Assembly: GCF_008180155.1 (NCBI RefSeq)
Contig: NZ_VSZS01000059.1
Location: 124,001-188,000, forward strand
DNA from: Neoaquamicrobium microcysteis
GTDB taxonomy: Bacteria > Pseudomonadota > Alphaproteobacteria > Rhizobiales > Rhizobiaceae
Direction: 5' to 3'
Length of the DNA: 64,000 nucleotides
Part shown: piece after piece, positions 8,963 through 17,785 of the stretch
How the letters are laid out: each line of letters begins with the position of its first letter
Numbering within the stretch: the stretch's first letter is position 1
Translations under genes and position numbers: made by a program
The notes under the pieces: generated by a model
What the model was told of the DNA's origin: nothing
The model's database searches: none
The model's input: the letters and a program-made list of their open reading frames with translations, nothing else

Positions 8963-10160
8963 GACGGATCTCCCTCAGAGCCTCGGTGACGGGATCCTCG
9001 TACATGGCGGAAAAATCGAGGTCCTGGCGGACGAAGACGAAGATGCGCTCGCCTTGGCTGACGCTGATCGTCGGCGGAATTCGCAACGAATCCCCGAGCG
9101 CCTGGTTGGCCATGTCGGAGAAGGTCTGCGCGAGGGTCTCACGGGCCAGCTCTTCAGCGTTCTGCGCATCGTCGCTGTCTCTGGCCGCGGCCTCGCTGCC
9201 GTAACCGGTCAGGTAGCTGGCGCCGGCGCCGACGATCGACAGCAGAATGGCCGCGCCGAATCGCTCTTGGAACTTCTTGTCGACGCGCCCGGTCAGGCCG
9301 GCACGGCCCAGGTTGTCGGCGCCGATCGAGTTCAGCCGGACCGAGACGCCGTCATCGCGCAGCATGCGGGTCCAGACCACGAAAATTCTCGTCTGGCCGC
9401 GTGTGATTTCGGACTGGTACTCACCAATGAGCCGGGTACCGGTCGGGATCAGGATGCGCCGACCGTCGAAAGAATAGACGTCCTGAGAGACGATCGCCCT
9501 CACCTGCCCGGGAAGGTCGCTGACGATGGCCGTCTCGAGGATGCCGGGGATCAGCGTTCCCTCAGGAACGAGCGCGTCGATACGTTCGATCCTTTTTGCC
9601 TTGGCGCCGCGGTCGCCAATACTGGACGCCGCGGCCAGAAACTTGCTGCTGCGATCCTCACCGGCGACGGTCAGCCCCTCCCCCTCGTTGCCGGTCAAAC
9701 TGCCTTGCCCGCCGGCGGTCGCATTGTCGACCACGACCAGTTTCGAGCGGAAGCGCTCGGGGAATTCTTCGGCCGGCGCTTCGACCGCTTCCGGCGGCGG
9801 CGGCGTACCGGGAACGGGCGGCGGTGGCACCTCGAACTCGGTCGTATCGGCCTCTTCTGCCGGAGGAGGCGGTGGGGGTGGCGGCGGAATCTGGACGATC
9901 TCCGGCGCCGGAGGTTCCGGCTCCGGCTCACCCTCGCGCACGAAGGATGGAGGACGGAACGTCGTGGTGGTGAACTCCTCGTCGCCGTCGAGCGTGTCGC
10001 GGACCGGCGGCTGCCTGCCGGCGAGAACCAGATAACCGGCAGCAATGCCCAGCAGGACCAGAACGGCGCCACCGACGAGCTGCTTACGACGAACGGCGTT
10101 GTCGGCAATAACGGGGTCGTCGCTCTGACCGAGGGCCACGAGTTCGGGGGAGCGCTTCAT
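8943..10160 (-). CDS. virB10: VirB10 channel scaffold
   Basis: A 405-residue protein spanning both membranes in the core complex. A short cytoplasmic N-terminus is followed by one membrane helix (about 28-48, ending GYLVLAG), then a Pro-rich periplasmic stretch (about 75-135) and the C-terminal TrbI/VirB10 beta-barrel domain with LIPTGTRLIGEYQS and the GSRGxxx-like GADNLGRAGL segment. Its start codon shares one base with the virB9 stop (TGATG arrangement). Confidence 0.93.
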   Translation of the reverse strand: MKRSPELVALGQSDDPVIADNAVRRKQLVGGAVLVLLGIAAGYLVLAGRQPPVRDTLDGDEEFTTTTFRPPSFVREGEPEPEPPAPEIVQIPPPPPPPPPAEEADTTEFEVPPPPVPGTPPPPEAVEAPAEEFPERFRSKLVVVDNATAGGQGSLTGNEGEGLTVAGEDRSSKFLAAASSIGDRGAKAKRIERIDALVPEGTLIPGILETAIVSDLPGQVRAIVSQDVYSFDGRRILIPTGTRLIGEYQSEITRGQTRIFVVWTRMLRDDGVSVRLNSIGADNLGRAGLTGRVDKKFQERFGAAILLSIVGAGASYLTGYGSEAAARDSDDAQNAEELARETLAQTFSDMANQALGDSLRIPPTISVSQGERIFVFVRQDLDFSAMYEDPVTEALREIRRERNLD

Positions 10161-10969
10161 CAGTTTCCGCTCCGACGCCGGCGCTTGGCCTTGTCATCTT
10201 CGACTGGCCCGAGGATTGCCGGATCGGGTGCAGCGAAATCCGACTTTCTGAGATTGAAGATGCAGATCCACTGATCGCCGTCCCGCAGCGTGAACTGGGT
10301 CGCCGTTCCGTCGACGACGATGTACTCCCCTTCCCTGCGGAAGTTTCTGAGCGTTTCGGAGAAATCCGAGTTGACCGCGAAGATCGCCGGCACGCGTCGG
10401 TCGAATTTGAAGAAGGTCTTGTTGCCATCGTCGAAGACCATGAGCGGCTTCAGCCGAACATCACCGGAGAACGAATAGTCGATGTTGACGTTCGCTTTGT
10501 CGATGCCGGAGATGTTCGGCCAGGCAGCTCGTTGTTCGGCCTCCTGTCGCAAAGCAGCGTTGAGATTCTTCTCCGGGTAGTGGAAGCGGATTCCAAAAAC
10601 CTTGCGGCCAGCCTCGGGCGCGAAATCATGCAGTTCGAGATAGTAGATGCGCTTGTCGGTGACGACGTTCATGTTCGTAACGACGTCCTTGGCGATCGGC
10701 TTGACGAAGAGGATGTTGCCCTTCTCGGCCGGGACGACCTGCCAACTTTCCGTGTCACCGAGCGAAATCGTTTCAAACTTCTCGTCCTCGTCGAAGATGA
10801 TCATGGTCGAGATGCCGTAGGTCGCGAAAACCTGGACGACGTTGTTTTCCTGATAGGTGACACTCGTCACCCGTGCATCGAGAGAACCACCCTTCGGGGT
10901 CTGCGCGGCGAAAGCCGGCCAGAAGGAGCCGCACAGCATGAGCATCACAGCCCAGGAGCGACCCCTCAT
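10160..10969 (-). CDS. virB9: VirB9 outer-membrane core component
   Basis: A 269-residue protein with a signal peptide (residues 1-22, ending AFAAQ), the N-terminal VirB9 beta domain (DARVTSVTYQENNVVQV) and the C-terminal domain with NVNIDYSFSGD and FDDGNKTFFKF motifs of the VirB9/TraO family. The frame is open far upstream, but the ATG at 10969 is followed by a clean signal peptide and overlaps the virB8 stop by four bases, so it is the true start. It builds the outer-membrane ring with VirB10 and the VirB7-like lipoprotein. Confidence 0.93.
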   Translation of the reverse strand: MRGRSWAVMLMLCGSFWPAFAAQTPKGGSLDARVTSVTYQENNVVQVFATYGISTMIIFDEDEKFETISLGDTESWQVVPAEKGNILFVKPIAKDVVTNMNVVTDKRIYYLELHDFAPEAGRKVFGIRFHYPEKNLNAALRQEAEQRAAWPNISGIDKANVNIDYSFSGDVRLKPLMVFDDGNKTFFKFDRRVPAIFAVNSDFSETLRNFRREGEYIVVDGTATQFTLRDGDQWICIFNLRKSDFAAPDPAILGPVEDDKAKRRRRSGN

Positions 10970-11661
10970 TGCGTATCTCCCGGTGTGACCGTCTCCTGAT
11001 CTCGGCGGTAGGAATAGACCTGGAAGCCGAGAGGGTTCTCGAAGCGCCATTCGTTGCGGACCGGCGTGTCGGTATAGCGGAAGCGCACGACGGAGATCCA
11101 ATGACGGACGATCGATTCCGTGTCGCTGCGCTCGTTGGTGGAGAACCGGACGATCGCCGTGCTGGCGTTCGGGAACGTCACGGATTTGATCTCGACGAGA
11201 ACCCGCTTCAGCCGGCCATAGACCTTTGTGGGGTTCTGCGGGTTGGCGGCGCTGTAGAGAAACTGAAGTTCGCGCGCCGCCTCGTCGGCGGAAAGGAGCG
11301 CCGCGATACCAAAATTCTCGGTAATGGCGTAGGGATCGTAGCCTTCGCGGGCACGGATATAGCGCACGACGTTGGCTTGTGTGATCGCCTGCTGCTCGGT
11401 CAGGTTGGCAGGCCGTGTCAGGCCGGACTTCACCTCGATGTAGCCAGTGGTCTGGTCGACGGTGACGACATAGGGCTCGAAGCTCTTCAGAGGTAGCATA
11501 AGCACCACGGCGAGCAGGCTGAGCAGGGCGATCCCGGCAAAGACGATCGAGAAGAACCAGGCGACGCGCGCCGAGCGCTTCGCCCGCTTGATGATCTCCT
11601 GCTCCCAGATATCGCCTTGCTGGAAATAGGACCGCAGCGCGGATTCGGACTTGTCTGCCAT
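10966..11661 (-). CDS. virB8: VirB8 inner-membrane assembly factor
   Basis: A 231-residue bitopic protein: cytoplasmic residues 1-33, one membrane helix about 34-57, and a periplasmic NTF2-like domain containing YVVTVDQTTGYIEV and the C-terminal NEWRFENPLGFQVYSYRRD segment, which is characteristic of VirB8. It nucleates assembly of the channel and contacts VirB9 and VirB10. It lies 44 bases after virB6 and overlaps virB9 by ATGA. Confidence 0.93.
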   Translation of the reverse strand: MADKSESALRSYFQQGDIWEQEIIKRAKRSARVAWFFSIVFAGIALLSLLAVVLMLPLKSFEPYVVTVDQTTGYIEVKSGLTRPANLTEQQAITQANVVRYIRAREGYDPYAITENFGIAALLSADEAARELQFLYSAANPQNPTKVYGRLKRVLVEIKSVTFPNASTAIVRFSTNERSDTESIVRHWISVVRFRYTDTPVRNEWRFENPLGFQVYSYRRDQETVTPGDTQ

Positions 11662-11705
11662 CCCTGCCCTTTTCGTGTTGTTCGGGACCCAACATCAACC
11701 TGCCG

Positions 11706-12716
11706 TCACATCTGCCGCGGCGTTCCATTCGACGTGATCGCGCGCTGCATGGAGGCGCCCGCGCCATCCTGCCGTGGTGAGTGGAGTCGAGCCTGGACGC
11801 GATGGACGGCGGCCTGCGTCTGGCGGGCGGATGTTCCGATGGCGGCACGGCTCCAGAAGATTCCCCTTGCGGTCAGTTGCCGCGAACGAGGCCCGATCGG
11901 CGTCGCCAACCCGCCCGCGATGCCTTGCGCGAGGGACTGCACCTGAAGGAGAACGAAGCTGCCAGCAAGGCAGAGCATGATGAAAGCAGCAAAGTCGCTG
12001 AGCTTCAGCTCGCGATTGCCGGAAATGCTGTCGATCGTCGTCAGTTCCGGTTCCATCGCCGCGATCAGGAATGCGGCGATCACGTAAACGAACAGCGGAA
12101 TGATCGCATAGAGCAACGACTGGTTCAGCCATCCCATGGCATAGCTACGGGTCACATCGAAAAAGAAGCAGGCAATGAAGATCGGCGCGGTGCCCAGCAG
12201 CACCCACAGCACGACCTTGGCTAGGACGAGAATGCCTAGCGCGATGGCAACGAACAGGCCGGCAAACACCATGATGATCATGCCGATCAAGGCCGGGAGG
12301 ACGGACAGATAGCCGGCCTGCTCTGAGAAGGCCGCCGCGGCGGTGTTTGCCGTCTTCCAGATTTGCGATAGCCCATTGGTGGGTTCGCTCACACCTGTGC
12401 CGGAAGCCGCCAGGATGGCGCGGCCGGCCGCTTCCGGCACGGTCGTCAGCCAGTCATAGACAAGATCGTTGAAATTCGACCATGTGCCGACAAGCACCAG
12501 GATGACGAAGACGCGCACCAGCCTGCCGATGATCTCGGCGACGCTGAGGCGTGACGTCCCGAGGAAAAGCTGCACGCCGTAGAACAGCACGGCAAGGACA
12601 AAGAGCAGACGCAGAAGCGGCTCGAGATCCTGGCTCAGCGCCTCGTACGCGCTCTGGGAAAAATTCTCTCCCGAAGCGTCAATCCGATCCAGCAGTTCTC
12701 CAATGAAGTCGTCCAC
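11706..12716 (-). CDS. virB6: VirB6 polytopic channel protein
   Basis: A 336-residue protein with six or so membrane helices (for example near 36-52, 66-80, 142-165, 170-190, 205-222, 245-262) and the conserved core WVLLGTAPIFIACFFFDVTR with the family Trp. The C-terminal 70 residues are basic and low complexity. VirB6/TrbL proteins form part of the inner-membrane pore through which the substrate strand passes. It sits 9 bases behind the small lipoprotein gene. Confidence 0.92.
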   Translation of the reverse strand: MDDFIGELLDRIDASGENFSQSAYEALSQDLEPLLRLLFVLAVLFYGVQLFLGTSRLSVAEIIGRLVRVFVILVLVGTWSNFNDLVYDWLTTVPEAAGRAILAASGTGVSEPTNGLSQIWKTANTAAAAFSEQAGYLSVLPALIGMIIMVFAGLFVAIALGILVLAKVVLWVLLGTAPIFIACFFFDVTRSYAMGWLNQSLLYAIIPLFVYVIAAFLIAAMEPELTTIDSISGNRELKLSDFAAFIMLCLAGSFVLLQVQSLAQGIAGGLATPIGPRSRQLTARGIFWSRAAIGTSARQTQAAVHRVQARLHSPRQDGAGASMQRAITSNGTPRQM

Positions 12717-12725
12717 CGCCCTGCC

Positions 12726-12950
12726 CTATTCTTCGTCGCCAGTCGCGAAGCCCTGAATCGCCGCCAATACCGCGGCCCTGTCCGCGTTGACCGAAAACAT
12801 CGGCCCGCATTCGTCGCCGGTGCTGGCAAAGCTCGACAGATTGGCCGGCCGTTTGCACGGCGCCGTCTTCTCGCGCGGCGTGCCGCATCCGCTGGCGAGA
12901 ACCGCCAGCGCGAACACCAGAGCTTTCGAGATGCACTGCCGCCCTCTCAT
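12726..12950 (-). CDS. Small VirB7-like lipoprotein (or entry-exclusion lipoprotein)
   Basis: A 74-residue precursor with a lipobox LASGC; lipidation is expected at Cys22, leaving about 53 residues with further Cys at about 32 and 48. It lies between virB5 (4-base overlap) and virB6. In the VirB archetype VirB7 follows VirB6, and entry-exclusion lipoproteins of the Eex type sit exactly between the virB5 and virB6 homologues in IncN-like plasmids. No other virB7 candidate is seen in the operon, so it may stabilise VirB9 through a disulfide or act in exclusion. The sequence alone does not decide. Confidence 0.75.
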   Translation of the reverse strand: MRGRQCISKALVFALAVLASGCGTPREKTAPCKRPANLSSFASTGDECGPMFSVNADRAAVLAAIQGFATGDEE

Positions 12951-13645
12951 TCGTATCGCAACGCTTTTTTAGTGTTCGACATATCGGTCAGCTTGCGCTG
13001 GTTCTCGGCGTGCAACGACTGCACGCCGGCATTCAGCACGCCGATCATCTCGTTCAGCGTCAGGCCCGTCTGGACCTGGAGCTGCGTGTTCTGGTCGATC
13101 GATCCTTTGATGTCCTCGGCCTTGCCGATATCGCCGCCGGCTGTTTCGAGAGCGGACCGGCGCGTTTCAACTGCAGCTTGAGAACCAGTGATCATAGCGG
13201 AGACGCCCATCACCGTTTTCATGAGCTCCTCATAGGATTTGTCGCTGGCCAGCGAGCTGTTGTCCTTGCCCGAAAGAGAGCGCACGAGCTGCAAGCCGTT
13301 GATGAAAAGCGTGGCAGCTTCGACCACTTTGGGATCGAGTGAGCCGAAATCGGCGATCCCACCCTTCAGGATGCTGTCGAAGGACGGCATGGAGGAGACG
13401 CTAAAACCGTTGCCGATCGCGATATCCTTCAGGGGACCAGCGTCGCCCCCGCGGTCGCCGGTGACCGCCTTCAGGGTCTCCTCGACCGTTGTGAGGATTT
13501 CCTTGTTCGTATCGAGAATCTTGCCGGTCTTTTCAGCGGTATCACGTGCGACCGCGTAGTTGGTCTTGTCGATGACCGGGATATCGGCTGCTGCCGGCGC
13601 TATGCCTGCGCCGACGAACGCCAGAATTGCCAACGAGCGTTTCAT
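12947..13645 (-). CDS. virB5: VirB5 minor pilus protein
   Basis: A 232-residue secreted protein with signal peptide MKRSLAILAFVGAGIAPAAA and a mainly helical mature part (AVARDTAEKTGKILDTNKEI, then SYEELMKTVMGVSAMI and LNEMIGVLNAGVQSLHAENQ). This helical-bundle layout and the position between virB4 and virB6 fit VirB5/TrbJ. The ATG at 13645 is chosen because GGAGA lies upstream and the signal peptide begins there; the frame is open for 28 more codons upstream. VirB5 sits at the pilus tip. Confidence 0.85.
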   Translation of the reverse strand: MKRSLAILAFVGAGIAPAAADIPVIDKTNYAVARDTAEKTGKILDTNKEILTTVEETLKAVTGDRGGDAGPLKDIAIGNGFSVSSMPSFDSILKGGIADFGSLDPKVVEAATLFINGLQLVRSLSGKDNSSLASDKSYEELMKTVMGVSAMITGSQAAVETRRSALETAGGDIGKAEDIKGSIDQNTQLQVQTGLTLNEMIGVLNAGVQSLHAENQRKLTDMSNTKKALRYE

Positions 13646-13656
13646 GTCGATCTCCA

Positions 13657-14721
13657 TCATTGAATATCGAGGAGCAGCTGCGCCTGCGTGTCTATACGCT
13701 GGACACATGCCCTCGCGTCGGCGTCCCAAACAAAGCCTTCGCGCCCGTCGCAGAAGCCGGTAACCGGCCTATCGTCGCCATCGTTCCCCGTCTCGTAACG
13801 GGTTGATCGGTTCGTGCCGGACAGGTCGCCGAGCGTCATGGCGTTGCTGGAATTGGTAAGATCGGCGAACGCCGTCCCGAGCAGGATCAGCCGATTGATG
13901 AGCTCGATGTTGGCGTTGCGCGCGCCCGAATTGTGATCCCAGCTGTCCTGGATCGTGCCGGAACCCATATTGCCGAGTTGTGTCAGCCAGGATGAGACAT
14001 CGCCGGACCCCTCCCCGATCGCAGCCGTAAGGCCCATGGCGTTCATGGTGCTGGTCCGGGCGCCCGCATAGGCGCTGCCACCGCCATAGTTGAGCGGAAT
14101 GCCCGATTTGTCGGAGCCGCCGAAGGCCGGAAGCCACTTCCGGGTTATGTTGGCGACATAGCCCTGCGTCTCCTTGAACGGCGGGATGCCGCCATATTTG
14201 TTCACGTTCCCCGCGCCGGCATTGTATGCGGCAAGCGCCAGGGAGACGTTGCCGTTGTACTTTCGAAGCTGCTGCTTGTAGTAGCGCGCGCCGCCGCGCA
14301 GGTTCTGCTCGATATTGTAGGGATCGACGCCGAGATCGCCCGCAGTGCCCGGCATTAGTTGCGCAAGGCCGACCGCGCCCACGGGGGACTTTGCGCATGG
14401 GTTGAAGCGACTTTCCTGGTAGACGAGCGCCAGGAACTGGTTTTCGTCAACGCCCTCCTCTCGCGCGATTCGGCGCACAAGGCCGGCGATCGCCGGATTG
14501 GCATTCGCCGCTGCGACAGGATCATCCTTGCGGCCCGGCCGGTACATCGAGCAGGTGACGCTCTGATTGTTGACGTAGCGCTCCTCGTCGACCGTCTCGA
14601 TCTCGGCGGTTTTCCGGCCGCGATCCTCGCGATCGTCCAGCACAGTGCCGTCAATGGTGGGGATGTCGGCCAAAGCAGGCGATGCCGCAAAGAGCAGCAG
14701 GAGGGAAAGACGCCGGATCAT
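13657..14721 (-). CDS. Lytic transglycosylase (SLT domain), second in operon
   Basis: A 354-residue secreted protein. After the signal peptide (MIRRLSLLLLFAASPALA) comes an SLT domain with the catalytic Glu in LVYQESRFNP, then AVGLAQLMPGTA and ALAAYNAGAGNV. The C-terminal 150 residues have no domain I recognise and end with a short Cys-containing segment (FCDGREGFVWDADARACVQR). It would open peptidoglycan for the channel. The start at 14721 overlaps virB4 by four bases. The operon also has a VirB1, so it carries two such enzymes; the shared GGIPPFKET.GYVA stretch shows they are related. Confidence 0.88.
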   Translation of the reverse strand: MIRRLSLLLLFAASPALADIPTIDGTVLDDREDRGRKTAEIETVDEERYVNNQSVTCSMYRPGRKDDPVAAANANPAIAGLVRRIAREEGVDENQFLALVYQESRFNPCAKSPVGAVGLAQLMPGTAGDLGVDPYNIEQNLRGGARYYKQQLRKYNGNVSLALAAYNAGAGNVNKYGGIPPFKETQGYVANITRKWLPAFGGSDKSGIPLNYGGGSAYAGARTSTMNAMGLTAAIGEGSGDVSSWLTQLGNMGSGTIQDSWDHNSGARNANIELINRLILLGTAFADLTNSSNAMTLGDLSGTNRSTRYETGNDGDDRPVTGFCDGREGFVWDADARACVQRIDTQAQLLLDIQ

Positions 14722-17132
14722 GCTGGAACCTCCCAGCCGCAGAACGCGGGCAGCCACTTCGCCGGATCGTCACCGAGCTGCGCGCGAAGCGCTGCACATT
14801 GCTCGATCGTCTCCTTGCGGCCGGACATCACGCGAACAAGGTCCGGCATGGAGGTGAGGTCGAGCCTGGCGATGACGGAGTCGTTCCCGTGCTTGATCAG
14901 GAACGTCCGCCGCTCAGGCGGGGTATTGCGGATGAAGGCGTATTCCTTGGTGGTCAGTCCGAAGCGTCGAATGTAGCTTTCCTCATCCGCTCGCGGGTTG
15001 GGGAAGTGCAGATTGGTTGCCGACTGCTCGATCAGCGTGTGCGATTGCGGCGAACGCGCAATGTCGGCCGCCGACTGTGTGCCGAACCCGACGATCCCGT
15101 TGAGCTTTCGGATCGTCTTCATCTTGTCGACGATGTAGTTGGAAAAGACCGTATCCTGCAGAAGCTTCCAGCCCTCATCCATGAAGATGAGAACCGGCTC
15201 GCCGGTAAGCAACTCGTCCAGCCGATGATAGAGGTACATCAGCGCCGGCGTGCGCACCTCCTGATTGTCGAGGATATGCGTCATGTCGAAGCCGAAGATC
15301 CGCCGGCCGGAAAAGGACAACACGTCGCGCGGCGCATTGAACAACCAAGCCTTCTCACCCTCGAACCATGGACGCAGGCGCGACTGGAGATCGTTGGCGT
15401 CGGAACGTGATCTGCCCATCAAGAGCCCGGACAGATTGGCAAGCGTGCGCTGCTCGATTGGCTCCTGGCAAATGCGACCGATCGCCCGCTCGAGCGTATC
15501 TTCTTCTTCCTGGGAGAAGCCGCCGCCATCGGCCGGGTCGAGCATGGCCTTGAGAAGGCGATGCAGAAACTCGCGATTGGTCGCGTTGTTCTCCAGCTGC
15601 ATTGGATTGAAGCCGGTCGCGATGCCAGGCTGGAGCACCTCATAGGCGCCATCGACGGCACGGATAAAGATCTCGGCGCCGCGATCCTTATCGAAGAAGA
15701 CGGCTCGCGGCTCAGGCGAGATCCGGAAGGCTTGCGCAAGCAAGAAGGTCAGCGCCACGGTCTTGCCCGACCCGGTCGGGCCGGTCACGAGAAAATGGCC
15801 GATGTCGCGCTGGTGGAAATTGAACCAGTAGGGCGTCTGCGACGTCGTCTCGAGGATCGCAATCGGTAGTCCCCAGTGGTTGTCACGAACCGAACCGGTC
15901 GCGAAGTTGTGCAGCGACGAGAAGCCGGAAAAATTCGCGCTGGACAGCATGCAGGAGCGTGCGATGTAGGCGTGATTGCCCGGCAGCTGCGCCCAGTACG
16001 AGGCCTCCATGTTGAGGTCCTCGCGCAGCCAATTGATGTTCATGTCCGTGAGACATGAGCCGAGTTCGGCGACCGCCTTGTCGAGGCCGGCGAGATCCCG
16101 CGACAAGCACAACAGGCTGAAATGGTGATAGCCGAAGACAGCTTCCTGATTGAGTAGGCTGTTCAGCGCGAAATCGGTATCGGTCTCGACAGTGCTGCCC
16201 GATTCGTCCGACGCGTGGATCTGGCGCTGCAGCCGCGAAATGCGCTCCTGCGCGATCGGCTTGTCAGCAAGCGTGAACGACTGGGTGCAGATGAACTCGT
16301 GGTTCATCTGTAGGAGCCCATCGAGCATCCCCGGCCCGGAGAACGGGGGATATTCCTTGATCGACAGCATGGCGCCGAAGCGGCTTTCCGCCTCGGTCGC
16401 ACCCTGTGCCTGCAACGTCCGCTTCGAGAAATACAGACGCGACGTCCCGACATAGCTGCGGATGCCCATGCGGGGCAGGCGCATCTCGCGCGCGACGCCG
16501 CAGGTGAGCAGCGCGTTGATGAAGGCGCAGGGTTCCGAGTACGGCTCGCCATCGCGGTAAGCGACGCCAAGCGGACGGGCGCCGTACTTTTGCAATTCAC
16601 GCGTGACGTTCCCTACGATCTCTTCGAGTTCGTTGATGCGTTCGTGCAACCGCTGCTCAAGCACCTCTTTTCCGGAGGAGCGATCGAGCAGTCGCGAAAA
16701 TCCTTCGGCGGCACCGAGCGCGCCACGCATCCCGGAACGGACGATCGTGAGGTAGAGCTCGTTTGTGAACATGCGCTTGTCGCGCAACGATGCCATATAG
16801 CGCGTGTTCAGAAGTTCGCAGAACGGGTCAGAGAAGGCTCCGCCGATCGATGGCTTGACCTCCTTGCGAATTACAGTCGACCAGAGCGAATAGCGGCTCG
16901 AGCCGAGTGCTCGGATCAGCGTGTTCTGGACGGCCGCGCGCATGTTGAGCTCGGCCTGATGCTCAGTCTGAAAGAACAGGCCATCCAGCTTGATCACCGA
17001 AAGGATCGCCCCGCTTTCGAGGCCGATAACGGTGTCTGCGACATGGCGCAGGTACGGAATGTGGTTCGACATCGGCCGCTCGCGCCGGCGCTCACGACCA
17101 AATCCCAGCTCTTCGGCGACGACGTTCAACAT
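14718..17132 (-). CDS. virB4: VirB4 secretion ATPase
   Basis: An 804-residue AAA+ ATPase that energises pilus assembly and transfer. Walker A GPTGSGKT is at 451-458; Walker B LIFMDEGWK lies near 690 and the VirB4 motif FGTQSAADIARSP follows. The N-terminal CagE/TrbE/VirB domain is present. The frame is open upstream to 17813 across virB3 and virB2, but the ATG at 17132 directly follows the virB3 stop (2 bases) and is the sensible start. No fusion with VirB3 is seen. Confidence 0.95.
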   Translation of the reverse strand: MLNVVAEELGFGRERRRERPMSNHIPYLRHVADTVIGLESGAILSVIKLDGLFFQTEHQAELNMRAAVQNTLIRALGSSRYSLWSTVIRKEVKPSIGGAFSDPFCELLNTRYMASLRDKRMFTNELYLTIVRSGMRGALGAAEGFSRLLDRSSGKEVLEQRLHERINELEEIVGNVTRELQKYGARPLGVAYRDGEPYSEPCAFINALLTCGVAREMRLPRMGIRSYVGTSRLYFSKRTLQAQGATEAESRFGAMLSIKEYPPFSGPGMLDGLLQMNHEFICTQSFTLADKPIAQERISRLQRQIHASDESGSTVETDTDFALNSLLNQEAVFGYHHFSLLCLSRDLAGLDKAVAELGSCLTDMNINWLREDLNMEASYWAQLPGNHAYIARSCMLSSANFSGFSSLHNFATGSVRDNHWGLPIAILETTSQTPYWFNFHQRDIGHFLVTGPTGSGKTVALTFLLAQAFRISPEPRAVFFDKDRGAEIFIRAVDGAYEVLQPGIATGFNPMQLENNATNREFLHRLLKAMLDPADGGGFSQEEEDTLERAIGRICQEPIEQRTLANLSGLLMGRSRSDANDLQSRLRPWFEGEKAWLFNAPRDVLSFSGRRIFGFDMTHILDNQEVRTPALMYLYHRLDELLTGEPVLIFMDEGWKLLQDTVFSNYIVDKMKTIRKLNGIVGFGTQSAADIARSPQSHTLIEQSATNLHFPNPRADEESYIRRFGLTTKEYAFIRNTPPERRTFLIKHGNDSVIARLDLTSMPDLVRVMSGRKETIEQCAALRAQLGDDPAKWLPAFCGWEVPA

Positions 17133-17134
17133 GA

Positions 17135-17434
17135 TCACGGCCCGTACGAGTTGGTGCGCCAGAACAGCCGGTTCGGCGTACGAGGCGTGCGGCGGCCGAC
17201 GACCTGGGCGAGATCGAGGATCCGGATATCGCGGCTGCAGAAGGCGAAGAGCGCGAGATAGATCAGTGGCGCCATCAACGCCGACCAGAAGCTTGTGCTG
17301 ACCAGGAAGGCGATCAGCGTGAAGCCGACGATGATGTAGAAGGCATTCAGAGGTATGCCCCACATCATGGGCGGCCGTGTGAGGCCGATCACCAGTGGCG
17401 TCAGATGCGGCTTTTCGTCGGTGAACTCGACCAT
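17135..17434 (-). CDS. virB3: VirB3 inner-membrane protein
   Basis: A 99-residue protein with the VirB3 pattern: hydrophilic N-terminus with LTRPPMMWGIPL, two close membrane helices (about 30-45 and 50-66), then SRDIRILDL and a basic tail. VirB3 works with VirB4 at the inner membrane. Spacing is 3 bases after virB2 and 2 bases before virB4. Confidence 0.92.
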   Translation of the reverse strand: MVEFTDEKPHLTPLVIGLTRPPMMWGIPLNAFYIIVGFTLIAFLVSTSFWSALMAPLIYLALFAFCSRDIRILDLAQVVGRRTPRTPNRLFWRTNSYGP

Positions 17435-17437
17435 GGC

Positions 17438-17773
17438 TCAGTTCCCCACGGCCGCGATCATCTCGTCGACGATCGCCGGCGCGCCAAAGACGAGACCGAT
17501 GCCAAGCACCACTGCGCCGGCAGTGAACCAGGAGAGGCGTCCAGCGAAGGCGAGGAAGCCGAGCGCGATCACGGCAATGATGGCGAGCAGCCGTCCGAAC
17601 GGGCCGGTGATGAAATCGACGATCATCTGGACCGCGGTTTCCAGCGGCGCGAAGGCGCCAGAGGATTGCGCGAGTGCCGGCTCCGCAAACACCAGACAGA
17701 TGGCCACCATCGTGGCGAAGGCTGTCGGCATCGGCACTGGCCGAGCAGCGGGCGAATTGGAAACGTCGTTCAT
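17438..17773 (-). CDS. virB2: VirB2 pilin
   Basis: A 111-residue pilin precursor with a long leader ending EPALAQ (cleavage expected around residue 36), and a mature part with two hydrophobic helices (LLAIIAVIALGFLAFAG and AGAVVLGIGLVFGAPAIV) separated by a short polar loop (RLSWFT), as in TrbC/VirB2 pilins. It lies 12 bases after virB1. An internal Met at position 15 could also serve as start. Confidence 0.92.
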   Translation of the reverse strand: MNDVSNSPAARPVPMPTAFATMVAICLVFAEPALAQSSGAFAPLETAVQMIVDFITGPFGRLLAIIAVIALGFLAFAGRLSWFTAGAVVLGIGLVFGAPAIVDEMIAAVGN

Positions 17774-17785
17774 GATTGCCTCCGG

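Noticed and set aside
10160-11848. Long frame extending VirB9 to 562 residues
   Set aside because: The extra N-terminal part overlaps virB8 and virB6 in another frame and is Arg/Pro-rich; VirB9 starts with a signal peptide at 10969.
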